Source of the DNA: a bacterium
GTDB lineage: Bacteria > Verrucomicrobiota > Kiritimatiellia > CAIKKV01 > CAITUY01
Length of the DNA: 63,419 nucleotides
Direction: 5' to 3'
Assembly: GCA_037143175.1 (NCBI GenBank)
Contig: JBAWZF010000013.1
Location: 1-63,419, forward strand
Positions 34,899 through 43,956 of the stretch are shown piece after piece; positions within the stretch are counted from its first letter, which is position 1; every line of letters begins with the position of its first letter. Below the pieces are notes generated by a model, which did no database searches, was not told where the DNA came from, and worked only from the letters and a program-made list of their open reading frames with translations. Made by a program: the position numbers and the translations under genes.

Positions 34899-36788
34899 AT
34901 GCCTGAACAGTTATTCATGTACCTTGTGCTTGCGGTTGCGAGCTTGGTTCCGATCGGGACGCTCGAGGCGGCCGGTTCTGCGCCAGTTGTTTTGGGGTCG
35001 GTTACCAGTTTTTCGATGCTAGCCGATCGTGCAATCAGCTCAACAGGTGGCGGGATCATTGATGGGAATGTCGGACTGTGTCCTGGTACAGGGGCAAGCA
35101 TCACTGGTTTGCTGACAAATCAAGTCAACGGAATAATCTATACGGTTGATGGCACTGGACCGCCGGGTTCGGTTGCCAATCCTGGGCTATTAAGCACAGC
35201 CAGGGTTGATATGACAACAGCCTACAATGATGCTGCAGGCCGCTTTGCAGATCGAATCACGAAGGCGGGGAATATCGGAGGGGAAACACTCACTCCTGGT
35301 CTCTATTGGTCCGCAAGCTCTCTTCAGATAACAGGTGATCTCACTCTTGATGCGGGTGGCGATCCGAATGCTGTTTGGATCTTCCAGATGGGTTCCACGT
35401 TGATCACGGCAGCAGGGGCGGGAAACAGCCGGGTTATCCTGACCAATGGTGCGCTTGCCAGAAATGTTTATTGGCAGGTGGGCTCTTCGGTAACAATAGG
35501 AACGTTCTCCGAGTTCAAGGGAACCCTGATGGCTGCTGTAGACATTACATTGGATACAAGTTGTACAGTGGAAGGTCGAGCCTTGGCGGGCAGGGATCTT
35601 GTATTCAACGGCCAGAGCATCAGTGTGATTGATGTGGATACAGATACTGACCACGACGGAATGCCAGACTGGTGGGAGGTTCAGTATGGACTGAACCGCA
35701 ACGACGCAACTGATGCAACCACTGACCCGGACGGTGACGAAGTCAATAACCGGGACGAATACGTGAGCGGTACGGCACCGAACGACGCGACTTCTTACCT
35801 GCGAATTATGGACGTTCGGCGGAGCGGTACAAATGACGTCGCAGTGTATGTATATTTAGGTAGCAACCGGACTTATCGAATCCTCGGGGCGGAAGCCTCC
35901 GCTGCTGTCCGGACTACCTTGGCCACGTTCACCAATAACGAGTCAGGCGTCCAGGTGTGGACGGATCTGAGGGTCGTCGCGACGGCAACGCAGCGCTTCT
36001 ACCGGATTACAGCGTCCTACGGCACGAACAGCTATACGAATACGGTCAACCCGGACTTTGCGATGATCGTCCCAAATACGCTGCTTGCATGTACGTGGAG
36101 TCTCCTGGGTGTGCCCGTGGATCTGGTGCCGCCGGAGAACAATCTGAACGGGGAACTTGGCAGACAACTGGCGGTGGGGTTGGATGCCGCGCTGGATTTT
36201 TCCGATTGTTCCGATAGGGTTTACATACCGAATTTGGATGGCACATGGAAGGAATGCCTCCTGGTGATCTTGCCGGACGGAAGTACTAATTGGTGGGACG
36301 TAGGGGCGGATACGAATGCGAACGTGATTATCAATCCGGCAGAATCCTTCTGGATCAAACGTTGTTCGCCTACGGCCACTTCGGTCATGACCGTTTGGAT
36401 TGGCCGCTCGTATACCAACGCACCGCCGATCTTTCTGACGAATGGCTGGACACTGTTCAGTTGGCCTTTGGGCTCACCGGGGTATCATCACAATCTGGGC
36501 GCCGCCACCCCGCCCGATCAACTTGGTTTTCTGGCGGCCGGCGCGAAGGGCGGCAAGTCGGGAGCCTACGGGATGGCTGATGGTGATGAACTGTGGGCTT
36601 GGAGCGGTACCCGCTGGAATCAGTACTGGCTCATCAGTATCGGTGATACGAACTACGATGGCCGGTGGTGGGACAGCGCTCAGAACCAGTTCGCCGAGTT
36701 CTCGCTTGAAACCGGGAAAGGGTACTTTTACAGGCATCGGGGAACTAACGGGTTTTTCTGGACTCCCCTGGAGGCACCGGCACCATGA
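34899..36788 (+). CDS. exported ice-binding-like (DUF3494) protein with calcium-type repeats
   Basis: After a signal peptide (1-26, VASLVPIGTLEAAG) the next 210 residues match the DUF3494 ice-binding-like beta-solenoid: VLGSVTSFSMLADRAISSTG, TPGLYWSASSLQITGDLTLD, and AVDITLDTSCTVEGRALAGR, ending NGQSISV. A loop of DxDxDG type follows (DTDTDHDGMPDWWEVQYGLN and TDPDGDEVNNRDEYVSG), typical of TSP3-like repeats that bind calcium. The C-terminal half (about 360-629) is a repeat of the type SWPLG/SFWIKR found in PVC exported proteins. Start ATG 34899 has GGAG six bases upstream. DUF3494 proteins range from ice binding to general adhesion; the true ligand here is unknown. Confidence 0.85.
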   Translation: MPEQLFMYLVLAVASLVPIGTLEAAGSAPVVLGSVTSFSMLADRAISSTGGGIIDGNVGLCPGTGASITGLLTNQVNGIIYTVDGTGPPGSVANPGLLSTARVDMTTAYNDAAGRFADRITKAGNIGGETLTPGLYWSASSLQITGDLTLDAGGDPNAVWIFQMGSTLITAAGAGNSRVILTNGALARNVYWQVGSSVTIGTFSEFKGTLMAAVDITLDTSCTVEGRALAGRDLVFNGQSISVIDVDTDTDHDGMPDWWEVQYGLNRNDATDATTDPDGDEVNNRDEYVSGTAPNDATSYLRIMDVRRSGTNDVAVYVYLGSNRTYRILGAEASAAVRTTLATFTNNESGVQVWTDLRVVATATQRFYRITASYGTNSYTNTVNPDFAMIVPNTLLACTWSLLGVPVDLVPPENNLNGELGRQLAVGLDAALDFSDCSDRVYIPNLDGTWKECLLVILPDGSTNWWDVGADTNANVIINPAESFWIKRCSPTATSVMTVWIGRSYTNAPPIFLTNGWTLFSWPLGSPGYHHNLGAATPPDQLGFLAAGAKGGKSGAYGMADGDELWAWSGTRWNQYWLISIGDTNYDGRWWDSAQNQFAEFSLETGKGYFYRHRGTNGFFWTPLEAPAP

Positions 36789-37618
36789 GCGTCCATTACA
36801 CACGAGCAATGGCTCTGCTGGCGGCGGGGGTTATGTTTGGCGCAACCGCATTCGCTGGATCAGTCTCGATCAATCAGTCCGGCGTTATCTCTATTTCGTT
36901 CAATCCGCAGTATGGCGCGCCCATGCCCGAGTCCGTGGCGGTGGTGGGTGTCACAAATTCGCCAGCGGCAGCTCCAGATGGGCGCAGTCCGGTCTCTTAT
37001 GTTGTGTTCTCATTTCTGGCTCTCGACTGCGTTCCCGGCAATCTTCAACTCCGTCTGAATTGTCAGAGCGGGAGGCAGTGGATCCGGACGTTACCCTTGC
37101 CGACCGTAGGGATCTGGAGGCAGTACATCGTGGAGGTTGACTACTTGGAAGGTTGGACGATTGGGCACTGGAAGACGGAAGCGCTTTTTCAAAGCGACAG
37201 CTTGAATATTATTTCGGTAGGTCTCGCCGTGGATCGTGGTGGCAGTACTACGGCCCAGCTTTACATGGCCGTCGATTTCGCTGTGGAGGGGGCTGACTGG
37301 GGTACGGCTGATACGGACGGCGACCGGGCCAGTAATGCAGCGGAGGTTATTGCTGGTACCGATCCGTTCGATAAAGCTGATGTTCTGGCGTTAAGGATGT
37401 TGGAGAATCCAATTCATAATCAGGGATTTGATGTTGTCTGGGATTCGGCGCCAGACCGTGTCTACACGATATGGCGTGGTACGAACTTAGCGAATGCCTG
37501 GGTATCGCAGCAATCGGGTATCCAGGCCAGCGTACCCCGGAATTACTATTGGGATTCCGGGGCCACTGGTTCCGGCCCCTATTTCTATCGCGTTACGGTT
37601 GATAACGCGGCGTGGTAA
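36785..37618 (+). CDS. exported protein with calcium-type repeat, unknown function
   Basis: The signal peptide (1-25, ALLAAGVMFGATAFAG) precedes a beta-sandwich region of about 150 residues (SVSINQSGVISISFNPQYG and more), then a DTDGDRASNAAEVIAGTDPF repeat with a DxDxDR... AAE loop of the TSP3 type, and a final fibronectin-like strand region (FDVVWDSAPDRVYTIWRGTN). No catalytic motif is evident. It overlaps the stop of the ice-binding-like gene by four bases, so the two are translated together and may form a complex on the surface. Confidence 0.7.
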   Translation: MSVHYTRAMALLAAGVMFGATAFAGSVSINQSGVISISFNPQYGAPMPESVAVVGVTNSPAAAPDGRSPVSYVVFSFLALDCVPGNLQLRLNCQSGRQWIRTLPLPTVGIWRQYIVEVDYLEGWTIGHWKTEALFQSDSLNIISVGLAVDRGGSTTAQLYMAVDFAVEGADWGTADTDGDRASNAAEVIAGTDPFDKADVLALRMLENPIHNQGFDVVWDSAPDRVYTIWRGTNLANAWVSQQSGIQASVPRNYYWDSGATGSGPYFYRVTVDNAAW

Positions 37619-37632
37619 GTGAAGGATTCAAT

Positions 37633-38382
37633 GTGAAAAGAAAGCGAACAAGGGTGATGCTAAGACTTATGCCACGGTTGGTCGCCGCCATGGCAGCAAT
37701 CGCTGTCCTGAATGCTTACGAGTTATGTGCGAGTCCCATCGTGTTTGAGGGGTGGGATCAGACGGGCAATGTGAGCGGTTGGGTCAATACGATGCCGGAC
37801 GGTGCCATACTCGTTAATAATTCCGATTACCTCACTATCTCGTTCGCGGAGGTGACCGTTCCATTACCGAACCAGGACGATATCATACGAACCGCTCCCG
37901 GGGCTGCCGCCGGGTTCACCGGTGATTATGTAGCCGCGGGCATTCAGTTGCTCACTTTTGAATTTCGAGCGCAGGACTATGCCCCGGATAGTCTTGCCCT
38001 ATACTTTGCGTCGACATCACGTGTCTGGTCTCTGGCGTTGAGTCCGCCTACAGTTTCCGTCTGGACCAGTTACTCTGTGAGTTTTGATTATGCCGCCGGG
38101 TGGACAGGCGGGCCCGGTGCGGATGAGGCCGATTTCATGAGTGATCTAACGGCAGTTGACTGGATCGGTGTCTACATAGGACGTACCTATGCCGGGTGCG
38201 ATCTTCCCCCGGCCCAACACTACGGTCTCGACTCGTTCTCTGCCCAGATAACGGGGGTTCCTGAGCCTGAGGCCTACGCACTTCTTGTGGTCGCGTTACT
38301 TTCCCTGCTGATTGTGTTCCGCGGCGAATTCGAGCGACGGTGTAGGGCCATTATCGTATTTGTGCGGCGTAAAGAAGACTGA
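37633..38382 (+). CDS. PEP-CTERM sorted exported protein
   Basis: A signal peptide (VAAMAAIAVLNAYELCAS, within the first 40 residues) leads into a beta-rich domain of about 180 residues. The C-terminus has the PEP-CTERM signal: VPEPEAYALLVVALLSLLIV followed by a positively charged end (FRGEFERRCRA). Such proteins are sorted by an exosortase (XrtA-like) and usually linked to exopolysaccharide or biofilm; no exosortase is in this window. I chose GTG 37633 with GAAGGA six bases upstream, with GTG 37612 as a longer alternative that overlaps the previous gene. It resembles the previous protein in size and may be its partner. Confidence 0.75.
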   Translation: MKRKRTRVMLRLMPRLVAAMAAIAVLNAYELCASPIVFEGWDQTGNVSGWVNTMPDGAILVNNSDYLTISFAEVTVPLPNQDDIIRTAPGAAAGFTGDYVAAGIQLLTFEFRAQDYAPDSLALYFASTSRVWSLALSPPTVSVWTSYSVSFDYAAGWTGGPGADEADFMSDLTAVDWIGVYIGRTYAGCDLPPAQHYGLDSFSAQITGVPEPEAYALLVVALLSLLIVFRGEFERRCRAIIVFVRRKED

Positions 38383-38391
38383 GCAGGCCAT

Positions 38392-39015
38392 CTAAAACTT
38401 CATGAACGGATTGGTGCGTTTCTCCCGGCCGATGGTGGTTTCAGGACCATGGCCGGGATAGACCGCTGTGTCATCAGGCAGTTTTGCCAGGCGGGCCAGG
38501 GATTTCTTCATCAGTTTTTCATCACTCCCATCCAGATCCGTGCGTCCGATGGTGCCCAGGAAGAGGGTGTCGCCTGTGAATATGACTTTCTCATCCGGAA
38601 AATAAAAACAGACTCCGCCGGGAGAGTGACCCGGGGTAGCGATGATTTCATAGCGAAGTTCTGCATCCTCGTAATGCTGTCCGTCAGCTAGGAGCCGTTC
38701 AATTTTTGTCGGGCGCTCGGGGCTGTCGTAGTAGGGAAGTGCCTGATTCAGATGGCTGAACGCCCAGGATTCATCCAGCGGATGAATTGAAACAGGGGCG
38801 GGGAATGTCCGGGTCATTTCAGCCAGTCCCGAGACATGATCCATGTGCCCATGGGTAATCAGATAACCCGCCACCGTGAGTTTATTCTGCCGCACGGTGA
38901 CCGCGATGATTCCTGCGTCGTCACCGGGGTCGATGACGAGTGCCTGATTGCTTTTTGAAACTGCCAGATAGCAGTTGACCTGAAAAGTGCCGACACTGAT
39001 GGGAATCACTTTCAT
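38392..39015 (-). CDS. metallo-beta-lactamase-fold hydrolase (glyoxalase II-like)
   Basis: This cytoplasmic hydrolase has the MBL fold with two metal sites: THGHMDH (from about residue 54), further ligands in TPGHSPGG and TGDTLFLGTIGRTD, and the terminal PGHGPETT. The short size (207 residues) and motif spacing match the GloB-like group that cleaves thioesters such as S-lactoylglutathione, and related proteins in organisms without glutathione. The substrate cannot be fixed. Its ATG overlaps the hisS stop (ATGA) so it is the last gene of the proS-HU-hisS unit. Confidence 0.88.
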   Translation of the reverse strand: MKVIPISVGTFQVNCYLAVSKSNQALVIDPGDDAGIIAVTVRQNKLTVAGYLITHGHMDHVSGLAEMTRTFPAPVSIHPLDESWAFSHLNQALPYYDSPERPTKIERLLADGQHYEDAELRYEIIATPGHSPGGVCFYFPDEKVIFTGDTLFLGTIGRTDLDGSDEKLMKKSLARLAKLPDDTAVYPGHGPETTIGREKRTNPFMKF

Positions 39016-40292
39016 GATTTCACCAGGCTTGCAATGGTCACTTCTGCTTCAGTGCGGTCCGTCAGGGTTTTGATCCTGACAGTACCTTTGGTGATATCAT
39101 CCGGTCCGATAAAAATACCGCGTCGGAAGCCGACCTTGCCGGTACGACTGAAAAAGTGCTTGGGCTTCTCGGCATGTAGCGAAACATCCACATTGGTGCC
39201 ACCTGCTCTCAAGGAGCGGGCAATTTGGATCGCGGTATCACGCTGGGCCTCTTCCATGTAGGACAGGGCCAGATCTTTTCCGGCACCAGAGTGGGGGGCT
39301 TTCCCTTTATCGGCCAGTAATTCGGCAATGACGACATCGCCGAAGCCGAGGCCAACCGCCGTCATGGGTTTCCCTCCTAAATCACCCAGGAGATTGTCGT
39401 AACGTCCTCCCCCGAAGATGGCTCGAAGACTCTTCCCCGTATCAAAGCCTTCAAATACAATTCCCGTGTAATAGCTAAGACCGCGGATGACGGAGATATC
39501 AAACTTCACCATGTCGCTTGCACCGTAGAGCTTCATGATATCGAAAAAGCTCAGAAAATGTTCCAGTGCGGGGGTTCGTTCGCCCAGTGCTGCAATGACG
39601 CTTTCGAGGGTATTGAGTCCGAGGACGCGGAAGGCTGCCTCAATGCTGCCTTCTGAAAGTCCGTTTTCACGCAGGAGTTTGGCGATCTCTTCGTCAGGTA
39701 TTTTGCCCCGTTTGTCCAGCGCGAGGAAGAGGGCGGAGTGATGTTCACGGGGAATACCGGAATTGGCGAGAATGTCCGACAGCAAGGCTCGACTATTGAC
39801 GTGAACACAGACATCGTTGTTGTCGAGTCCGAGCAGCTTTAAGGCTTCGATGGCGGCCATCACGACTTCTGCCTCGGCCACCACGGAGGGCTCGCCGACG
39901 ACATCCATGTTCCACTGATAATGCTCACGCTTGCGGCCACGGGTCATGCGCTCATACCGGAAGCACTGGGCGATAGTAAACCACTTGATCGGAAAGGCCA
40001 GTTCGTTTTGTTTGGCGACAATCATCCGGGAGAGGGTGGGGGTCATCTCAGCGCGGAGGGCCAGTTCCCGGTCGCTCTTGTCCTTGAACCAGTAAATCTG
40101 ATCCTGGATTTCCTCGCCACCTTTACGTTTGAGAAGTTCCAGACTTTCCACAACGCAAGCGTCGTATTGATCAAATCCGAACCGTCGCGCGGCGGTGGTC
40201 CAAGCCTCGAAGATGGCACAACGAACCGCCATGTCTTCGGGATAAAAGTCCCGCATGCCGCGGGGAGGGGCAAAACTTATGGGATCCGCCAT
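39012..40292 (-). CDS. hisS: histidyl-tRNA synthetase
   Basis: HisRS charges tRNA-His. It is a class II enzyme: N-terminal PPRGMRDFYPEDMA, motif 2 (CFRYERMTRGRKREHYQWNM), the histidine-A loop IRGLSYYTGIVFEGFD, and the anticodon-binding domain at the end (RSLRAGGTNVDVSLHAEKPK and on). The 426-residue length is normal. The tRNA-His gene in the window keeps the G-1:C73 pair needed for recognition. It starts four bases after the HU stop. Confidence 0.96.
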   Translation of the reverse strand: MADPISFAPPRGMRDFYPEDMAVRCAIFEAWTTAARRFGFDQYDACVVESLELLKRKGGEEIQDQIYWFKDKSDRELALRAEMTPTLSRMIVAKQNELAFPIKWFTIAQCFRYERMTRGRKREHYQWNMDVVGEPSVVAEAEVVMAAIEALKLLGLDNNDVCVHVNSRALLSDILANSGIPREHHSALFLALDKRGKIPDEEIAKLLRENGLSEGSIEAAFRVLGLNTLESVIAALGERTPALEHFLSFFDIMKLYGASDMVKFDISVIRGLSYYTGIVFEGFDTGKSLRAIFGGGRYDNLLGDLGGKPMTAVGLGFGDVVIAELLADKGKAPHSGAGKDLALSYMEEAQRDTAIQIARSLRAGGTNVDVSLHAEKPKHFFSRTGKVGFRRGIFIGPDDITKGTVRIKTLTDRTEAEVTIASLVKS

Positions 40293-40296
40293 GGTA

Positions 40297-40578
40297 TTAC
40301 TGCTTTAAAACGACGGCTTTCATCTGTTTGCCCGGCTTGAACTTAACCACCCGGCGCTCTGGAATGATAACCGTGTTTTCCGGTTTATTCGGATTACGGC
40401 CGATGCGTGGCTTTCGGACTTTGATCTCAAAGACCCCGAAATCACGGAATTCAATATTTTCGCCTTTGGCCAAGCTTTCGGTAATGTAGTCTAAGGTTTT
40501 CTGGATTACTGAAAAAACCTGTTGTTGAGGGATGCCGACTTCACCGGCAATACGTACGACGAGTTCGCGCTTTGTCAT
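40297..40578 (-). CDS. HU/IHF-family DNA-binding protein
   Basis: This 93-residue protein is a small histone-like DNA-bending protein. It starts MTKRELVVRIAGEVGIPQQQ and contains the arm region GRNPNKPENTVIIPERRVVK, the loop that wraps DNA, and ends in FKPGKQMKAVV. The pattern RNPxxPE...R-VVxFKPGK suits the HU/IHF group, with Arg/Pro at the tip of the arm; whether it is HU or IHF cannot be told. Its ATG overlaps the proS stop by four bases, and hisS follows closely, so it is co-translated with tRNA synthetases. Confidence 0.93.
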   Translation of the reverse strand: MTKRELVVRIAGEVGIPQQQVFSVIQKTLDYITESLAKGENIEFRDFGVFEIKVRKPRIGRNPNKPENTVIIPERRVVKFKPGKQMKAVVLKQ

Positions 40579-42284
40579 TTGAGTTCTCCTTGAATGGCTT
40601 TTTCTATGAAAGATACGGTTTCACTAACAGGGATCATTTGTTTCTCTTTATCGGTCCGGCGTTTCACTTCCACTTTCCCCTCTGTCAATGAACGTTCGCT
40701 GATGACGGCCCGGATGGGCAGTCCAATCAAGTCGGCATCCTTGAACTTGACGCCCGGACGTTCGTCCCGGTCATCAAACAAGACCTCGATGCCTTTTGAT
40801 TCCAGTGTTTTGATGAGTTCTTCTGCAACTCGCATGCTTTCCGCATGGCCGGTATTGGGAACCACCACGCAGACTTTATAGGGGGCCACGGACATGGGCC
40901 AGATGATGCCATCGGCGTCGTAGCTCTGTTCAATGATGGCTTGCAAGGTGCGGGTGACGCCGATGCCGTAGCAGCCCATGACACTGATCTGATGATTCCC
41001 TTCGGCATCCAGAAAGCCAGCATTGAAGAGTTTGCTGTATTTGGTGCCTAATTTAAATACATGCCCGACCTCAATGCCGCGTTTTCCCCTCATGCGGGTG
41101 CCGCAGCGGGGACACTTGTCACCCTCCTTGGCGATGACAAGATCGTGGAAAGCGGTTACCGTGAAGTCACGATCGACCAGGACATTGATGAGATGGCTGT
41201 CGGCAATATTAGCACCGGTGGCTGCCACGCGAGGCGTTTGAAGTTCGACATCGGCATAAATGGGGATTTTGAGTCCCACAGGACCAGCATAGCCCACCGG
41301 AGCGCCGGTGACTTTGGCGATCGTCTCGTCGTCGGCCAATTGGAGATTGGTGAGCTTGAGAATACGCGTGAGCTTATGTTCGTTAAGTTCACGGTTGCCG
41401 GCAACCAGTACCGCAATGGGCTGGCCATCAGCGATATAGATCAACGTTTTGATCAGATCCCAAGGTTTAATTTTAAGGAAGGTCGAGACCTCCTCAATCG
41501 TGCGCATGCCCGGGGTTGCCACAACGGACGGGGATTGGTCGGTGGTGGACGTTTTTACGGCCGGCATTTTCCGCTCCGCACGTTCCAGATTTGCCGCATA
41601 GGAGCAGGCTTCGCATTCGACGATGCCGTCTTCACCCGAGTCGGCAAGCACCATGAATTCGTGGGAGAAATCCCCGCCGATGGCGCCGGTATCGGCCTCC
41701 ACCACCTTGGTGCGAAGTCCGCAACGACTGAAGATGCGGACGTAGGCGTCATACATGGCCTGATAGCTGATATCCGCAGCTTCCCAGCTCGCGTCGAAGC
41801 TATAAGCGTCCTTCATGATGAATTCCTTGGCGCGCATCAGGCCGAAGCGGGGACGGATCTCGTCCCGGAATTTCGTCTGAACCTGATAGAACGTTTTGGG
41901 GAGTTGGCGATAGGAGTTGATCTGCCGGGCGGCGAGATCGGTGATAACCTCCTCATGGGTCGGGCCCAACACCATGTCGCGTTGTTGCCGGTCTTTGATC
42001 TTAAACATGGCGTCGCGGAGAACTTCATAGCGACCGGAGGTTTCCCAGATCTCACGGGGCTGAAGCGCTGGCATGAGCACTTCCAAAGCACCGGCGCGAT
42101 CCATTTCTTCGCGGACAATCCGCTCCACGTTTCGAAGTGCCTTCAGGCCTAGAGGAAGAAAGGTATAGAGCCCGCCGCCGAGTTTCATAATCAAACCCGC
42201 CCTCATCATAAGTTTGTGGCTCGGAATTTCAGCATCCTGAGGGGCATCCCGCAGGGTCGGTATCAAAGACTGTGTCCAACGCAT
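40575..42284 (-). CDS. proS: prolyl-tRNA synthetase (bacterial type with editing domain)
   Basis: ProRS charges tRNA-Pro and, in this form, also clears mischarged Ala through an INS editing domain inserted between motifs 2 and 3. The start is MRWTQSLIPTLRDAPQDAEI; motif 1 and 2 are seen as MRAGLIMKLGGGLYTFLPLG and TKFRDEIRPRFGLMRAKEFI. The editing region lies at about 220-400 and the final domain has VVVPNTGHAE. Length (569) is normal. ATG 42284 is the family start; the longer frame to 42431 is not. It is divergent from the sensor kinase gene. Confidence 0.96.
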   Translation of the reverse strand: MRWTQSLIPTLRDAPQDAEIPSHKLMMRAGLIMKLGGGLYTFLPLGLKALRNVERIVREEMDRAGALEVLMPALQPREIWETSGRYEVLRDAMFKIKDRQQRDMVLGPTHEEVITDLAARQINSYRQLPKTFYQVQTKFRDEIRPRFGLMRAKEFIMKDAYSFDASWEAADISYQAMYDAYVRIFSRCGLRTKVVEADTGAIGGDFSHEFMVLADSGEDGIVECEACSYAANLERAERKMPAVKTSTTDQSPSVVATPGMRTIEEVSTFLKIKPWDLIKTLIYIADGQPIAVLVAGNRELNEHKLTRILKLTNLQLADDETIAKVTGAPVGYAGPVGLKIPIYADVELQTPRVAATGANIADSHLINVLVDRDFTVTAFHDLVIAKEGDKCPRCGTRMRGKRGIEVGHVFKLGTKYSKLFNAGFLDAEGNHQISVMGCYGIGVTRTLQAIIEQSYDADGIIWPMSVAPYKVCVVVPNTGHAESMRVAEELIKTLESKGIEVLFDDRDERPGVKFKDADLIGLPIRAVISERSLTEGKVEVKRRTDKEKQMIPVSETVSFIEKAIQGELK

Positions 42285-42437
42285 AAAATAACTTCCTTTT
42301 TGACGAATGAAACGGGCGCATTTGACACAAAGAGAACGAGTTATGCAAGGAAATTGCGAAGTGCTTCTGCCGGATCCATGGTTTCTATGGCGAGATTGAA
42401 ATTGACTACTCATTATGGAACTGCGATTCATTTAACA

Positions 42438-43853
42438 ATGAAACAAGCGATGAGACAAATGATCTTTCGGGTAGTCCTTCCCTATGTCTTATTTGCCGGG
42501 TTGTGGATCATTTTGTCCGACCGTTTCCTGTCCGCCATTTTCACCGATCCCGCGGCGATCTTGTACTGGTCCACTTTCAAGGGATTGGCCTTTGTTGTTG
42601 TCACGGCCGTACTGTTGTCTGCCTTGTTGCGAGTAGAAGTCTGGGCCCGTGAACGGGGAAAAGTTGCGATGCAGGCGGTCGAACAACGCCTTGTGGATGT
42701 AATCGAGTTTTTACCCGACGCTACCTTTGTGGTGGATCAGGACAAAAAGGTCATTGCCTGGAACCATGCCTGCGAAGTGATGACTGGCGTGAAGAAAGGG
42801 GCGTTACTGGGTAAGGGGGATTACGTGTATGCCGAACCGTTTCATGGCGAACGGCACCCGACGTTGATTGATCTCCTGGATCGGCCCTCGATGGAACTGG
42901 AGTCCACTTATAAATATGTCCAGCGGAAGGGTGATATGATTTATGCCGAGTTTTTCCTGCCGCATTTGCGAGACGGGGAGGGGGCCCATCTCTGGGGCGT
43001 GGCGTCACCTTTGTTTGATCGGAACGGTCGTCGATGCGGGGCGATTGAGGTTGTGCGGGACATCACCGAGCGCAAGCGCGCGGAGGAATCGCGTGATGCG
43101 CTGCAGGCTCAACTCATCCAGGCGCAGAAATTGGAATCCATTGGTACCCTCGCCAGTGGGGTGGCACATGAGATCAACAATCCCATCATGGGCATTAAAG
43201 GCTACGCCCAGATGATTCTTGAGACGGTGGATGCCGGAAGTTCCGCGGCTGAATTTGCGGAGGGAATCATCAAGGCGTCAGAACGTGTGACCACGATTGT
43301 GAAGAATCTGCTGTCCTTTTCCGGATTCGATAAACAGACGCACCAACCGGCACGTCTGGTAGATATTGTTGATGGGACTTTGTCGCTGATTCGAACGGTT
43401 CTACGGCATGATCAGATTACATTGGAGGTGAAGGTCCCCGAGGATTTGCCCAAGATCGAATGCCGTAGCCAGCAGATTCAGCAAGTGATTATGAATCTGC
43501 TGACCAACGCGCGTGACGCACTGAATGAGAAGTATCCCGAGTATGATGAAAATAAAAAGGTCCTCATCACGGCGAGGGAACTCAGTGCTGTCGAATGCGG
43601 AACGATAAAGGTGGAGGGCCCTGTGCCGCGTTCGTGGGTGCGGCTAACGGTTGAGGACCATGGCGCGGGGATTCCTGAATCCGTGCGTGATCGTATTATC
43701 GATCCGTTTTTCACCACCAAACCGCGTGAGAAGGGGACCGGACTGGGCCTGTCCATAAGCCACGGGATCATCAAGGATCACGGCGGGGTGTTGGGGTTCG
43801 AGAGCGAAGTTGGCCAGGGAACCAAGTTCCATGTTGATTTGCCCGTGGTGTAA
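42438..43853 (+). CDS. PAS-domain membrane sensor histidine kinase
   Basis: The protein has two N-terminal membrane helices (about 12-30 and 46-68) with FAGLWIILSDRFLSAIF between them, a PAS domain (about 85-200: DATFVVDQDKKVIAWNHACE), a HisKA helix with the phospho-acceptor His near residue 242 (SGVAHEINNP), and an ATPase domain with N box (MNLLTNARDAL), G1 (DHGAGIP) and G2 (TGLGLSISHGI). No response regulator is next to it, so it is an orphan kinase or works with one elsewhere, perhaps the NtrC-type regulator 8 kb away. ATG 42387 is an alternative start; a frame from 42216 overlaps proS and is unlikely. Confidence 0.9.
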   Translation: MKQAMRQMIFRVVLPYVLFAGLWIILSDRFLSAIFTDPAAILYWSTFKGLAFVVVTAVLLSALLRVEVWARERGKVAMQAVEQRLVDVIEFLPDATFVVDQDKKVIAWNHACEVMTGVKKGALLGKGDYVYAEPFHGERHPTLIDLLDRPSMELESTYKYVQRKGDMIYAEFFLPHLRDGEGAHLWGVASPLFDRNGRRCGAIEVVRDITERKRAEESRDALQAQLIQAQKLESIGTLASGVAHEINNPIMGIKGYAQMILETVDAGSSAAEFAEGIIKASERVTTIVKNLLSFSGFDKQTHQPARLVDIVDGTLSLIRTVLRHDQITLEVKVPEDLPKIECRSQQIQQVIMNLLTNARDALNEKYPEYDENKKVLITARELSAVECGTIKVEGPVPRSWVRLTVEDHGAGIPESVRDRIIDPFFTTKPREKGTGLGLSISHGIIKDHGGVLGFESEVGQGTKFHVDLPVV

Positions 43854-43884
43854 TTGTTTGTCTGCCGCTGAGGTGCCGCTCGTG

Positions 43885-43913
43885 TTGACTCAGGCCTTTG
43901 GGTGATGTAGATT
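43885..43913 (+). promoter_or_regulatory. promoter of the aroB operon
   Basis: TTGACT (43885-43890) and TAGATT (43908-43913) are exactly 17 bases apart. The leader contains a six-base hairpin CTCCGC/GCGGAG (43924-43940) just before the GGAGGA ribosome site of aroB. Confidence 0.6.
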
Positions 43914-43956
43914 GCCTGCCTGTCTCCGCCGCACGCGGAGGGCTGGAGGACTACTA

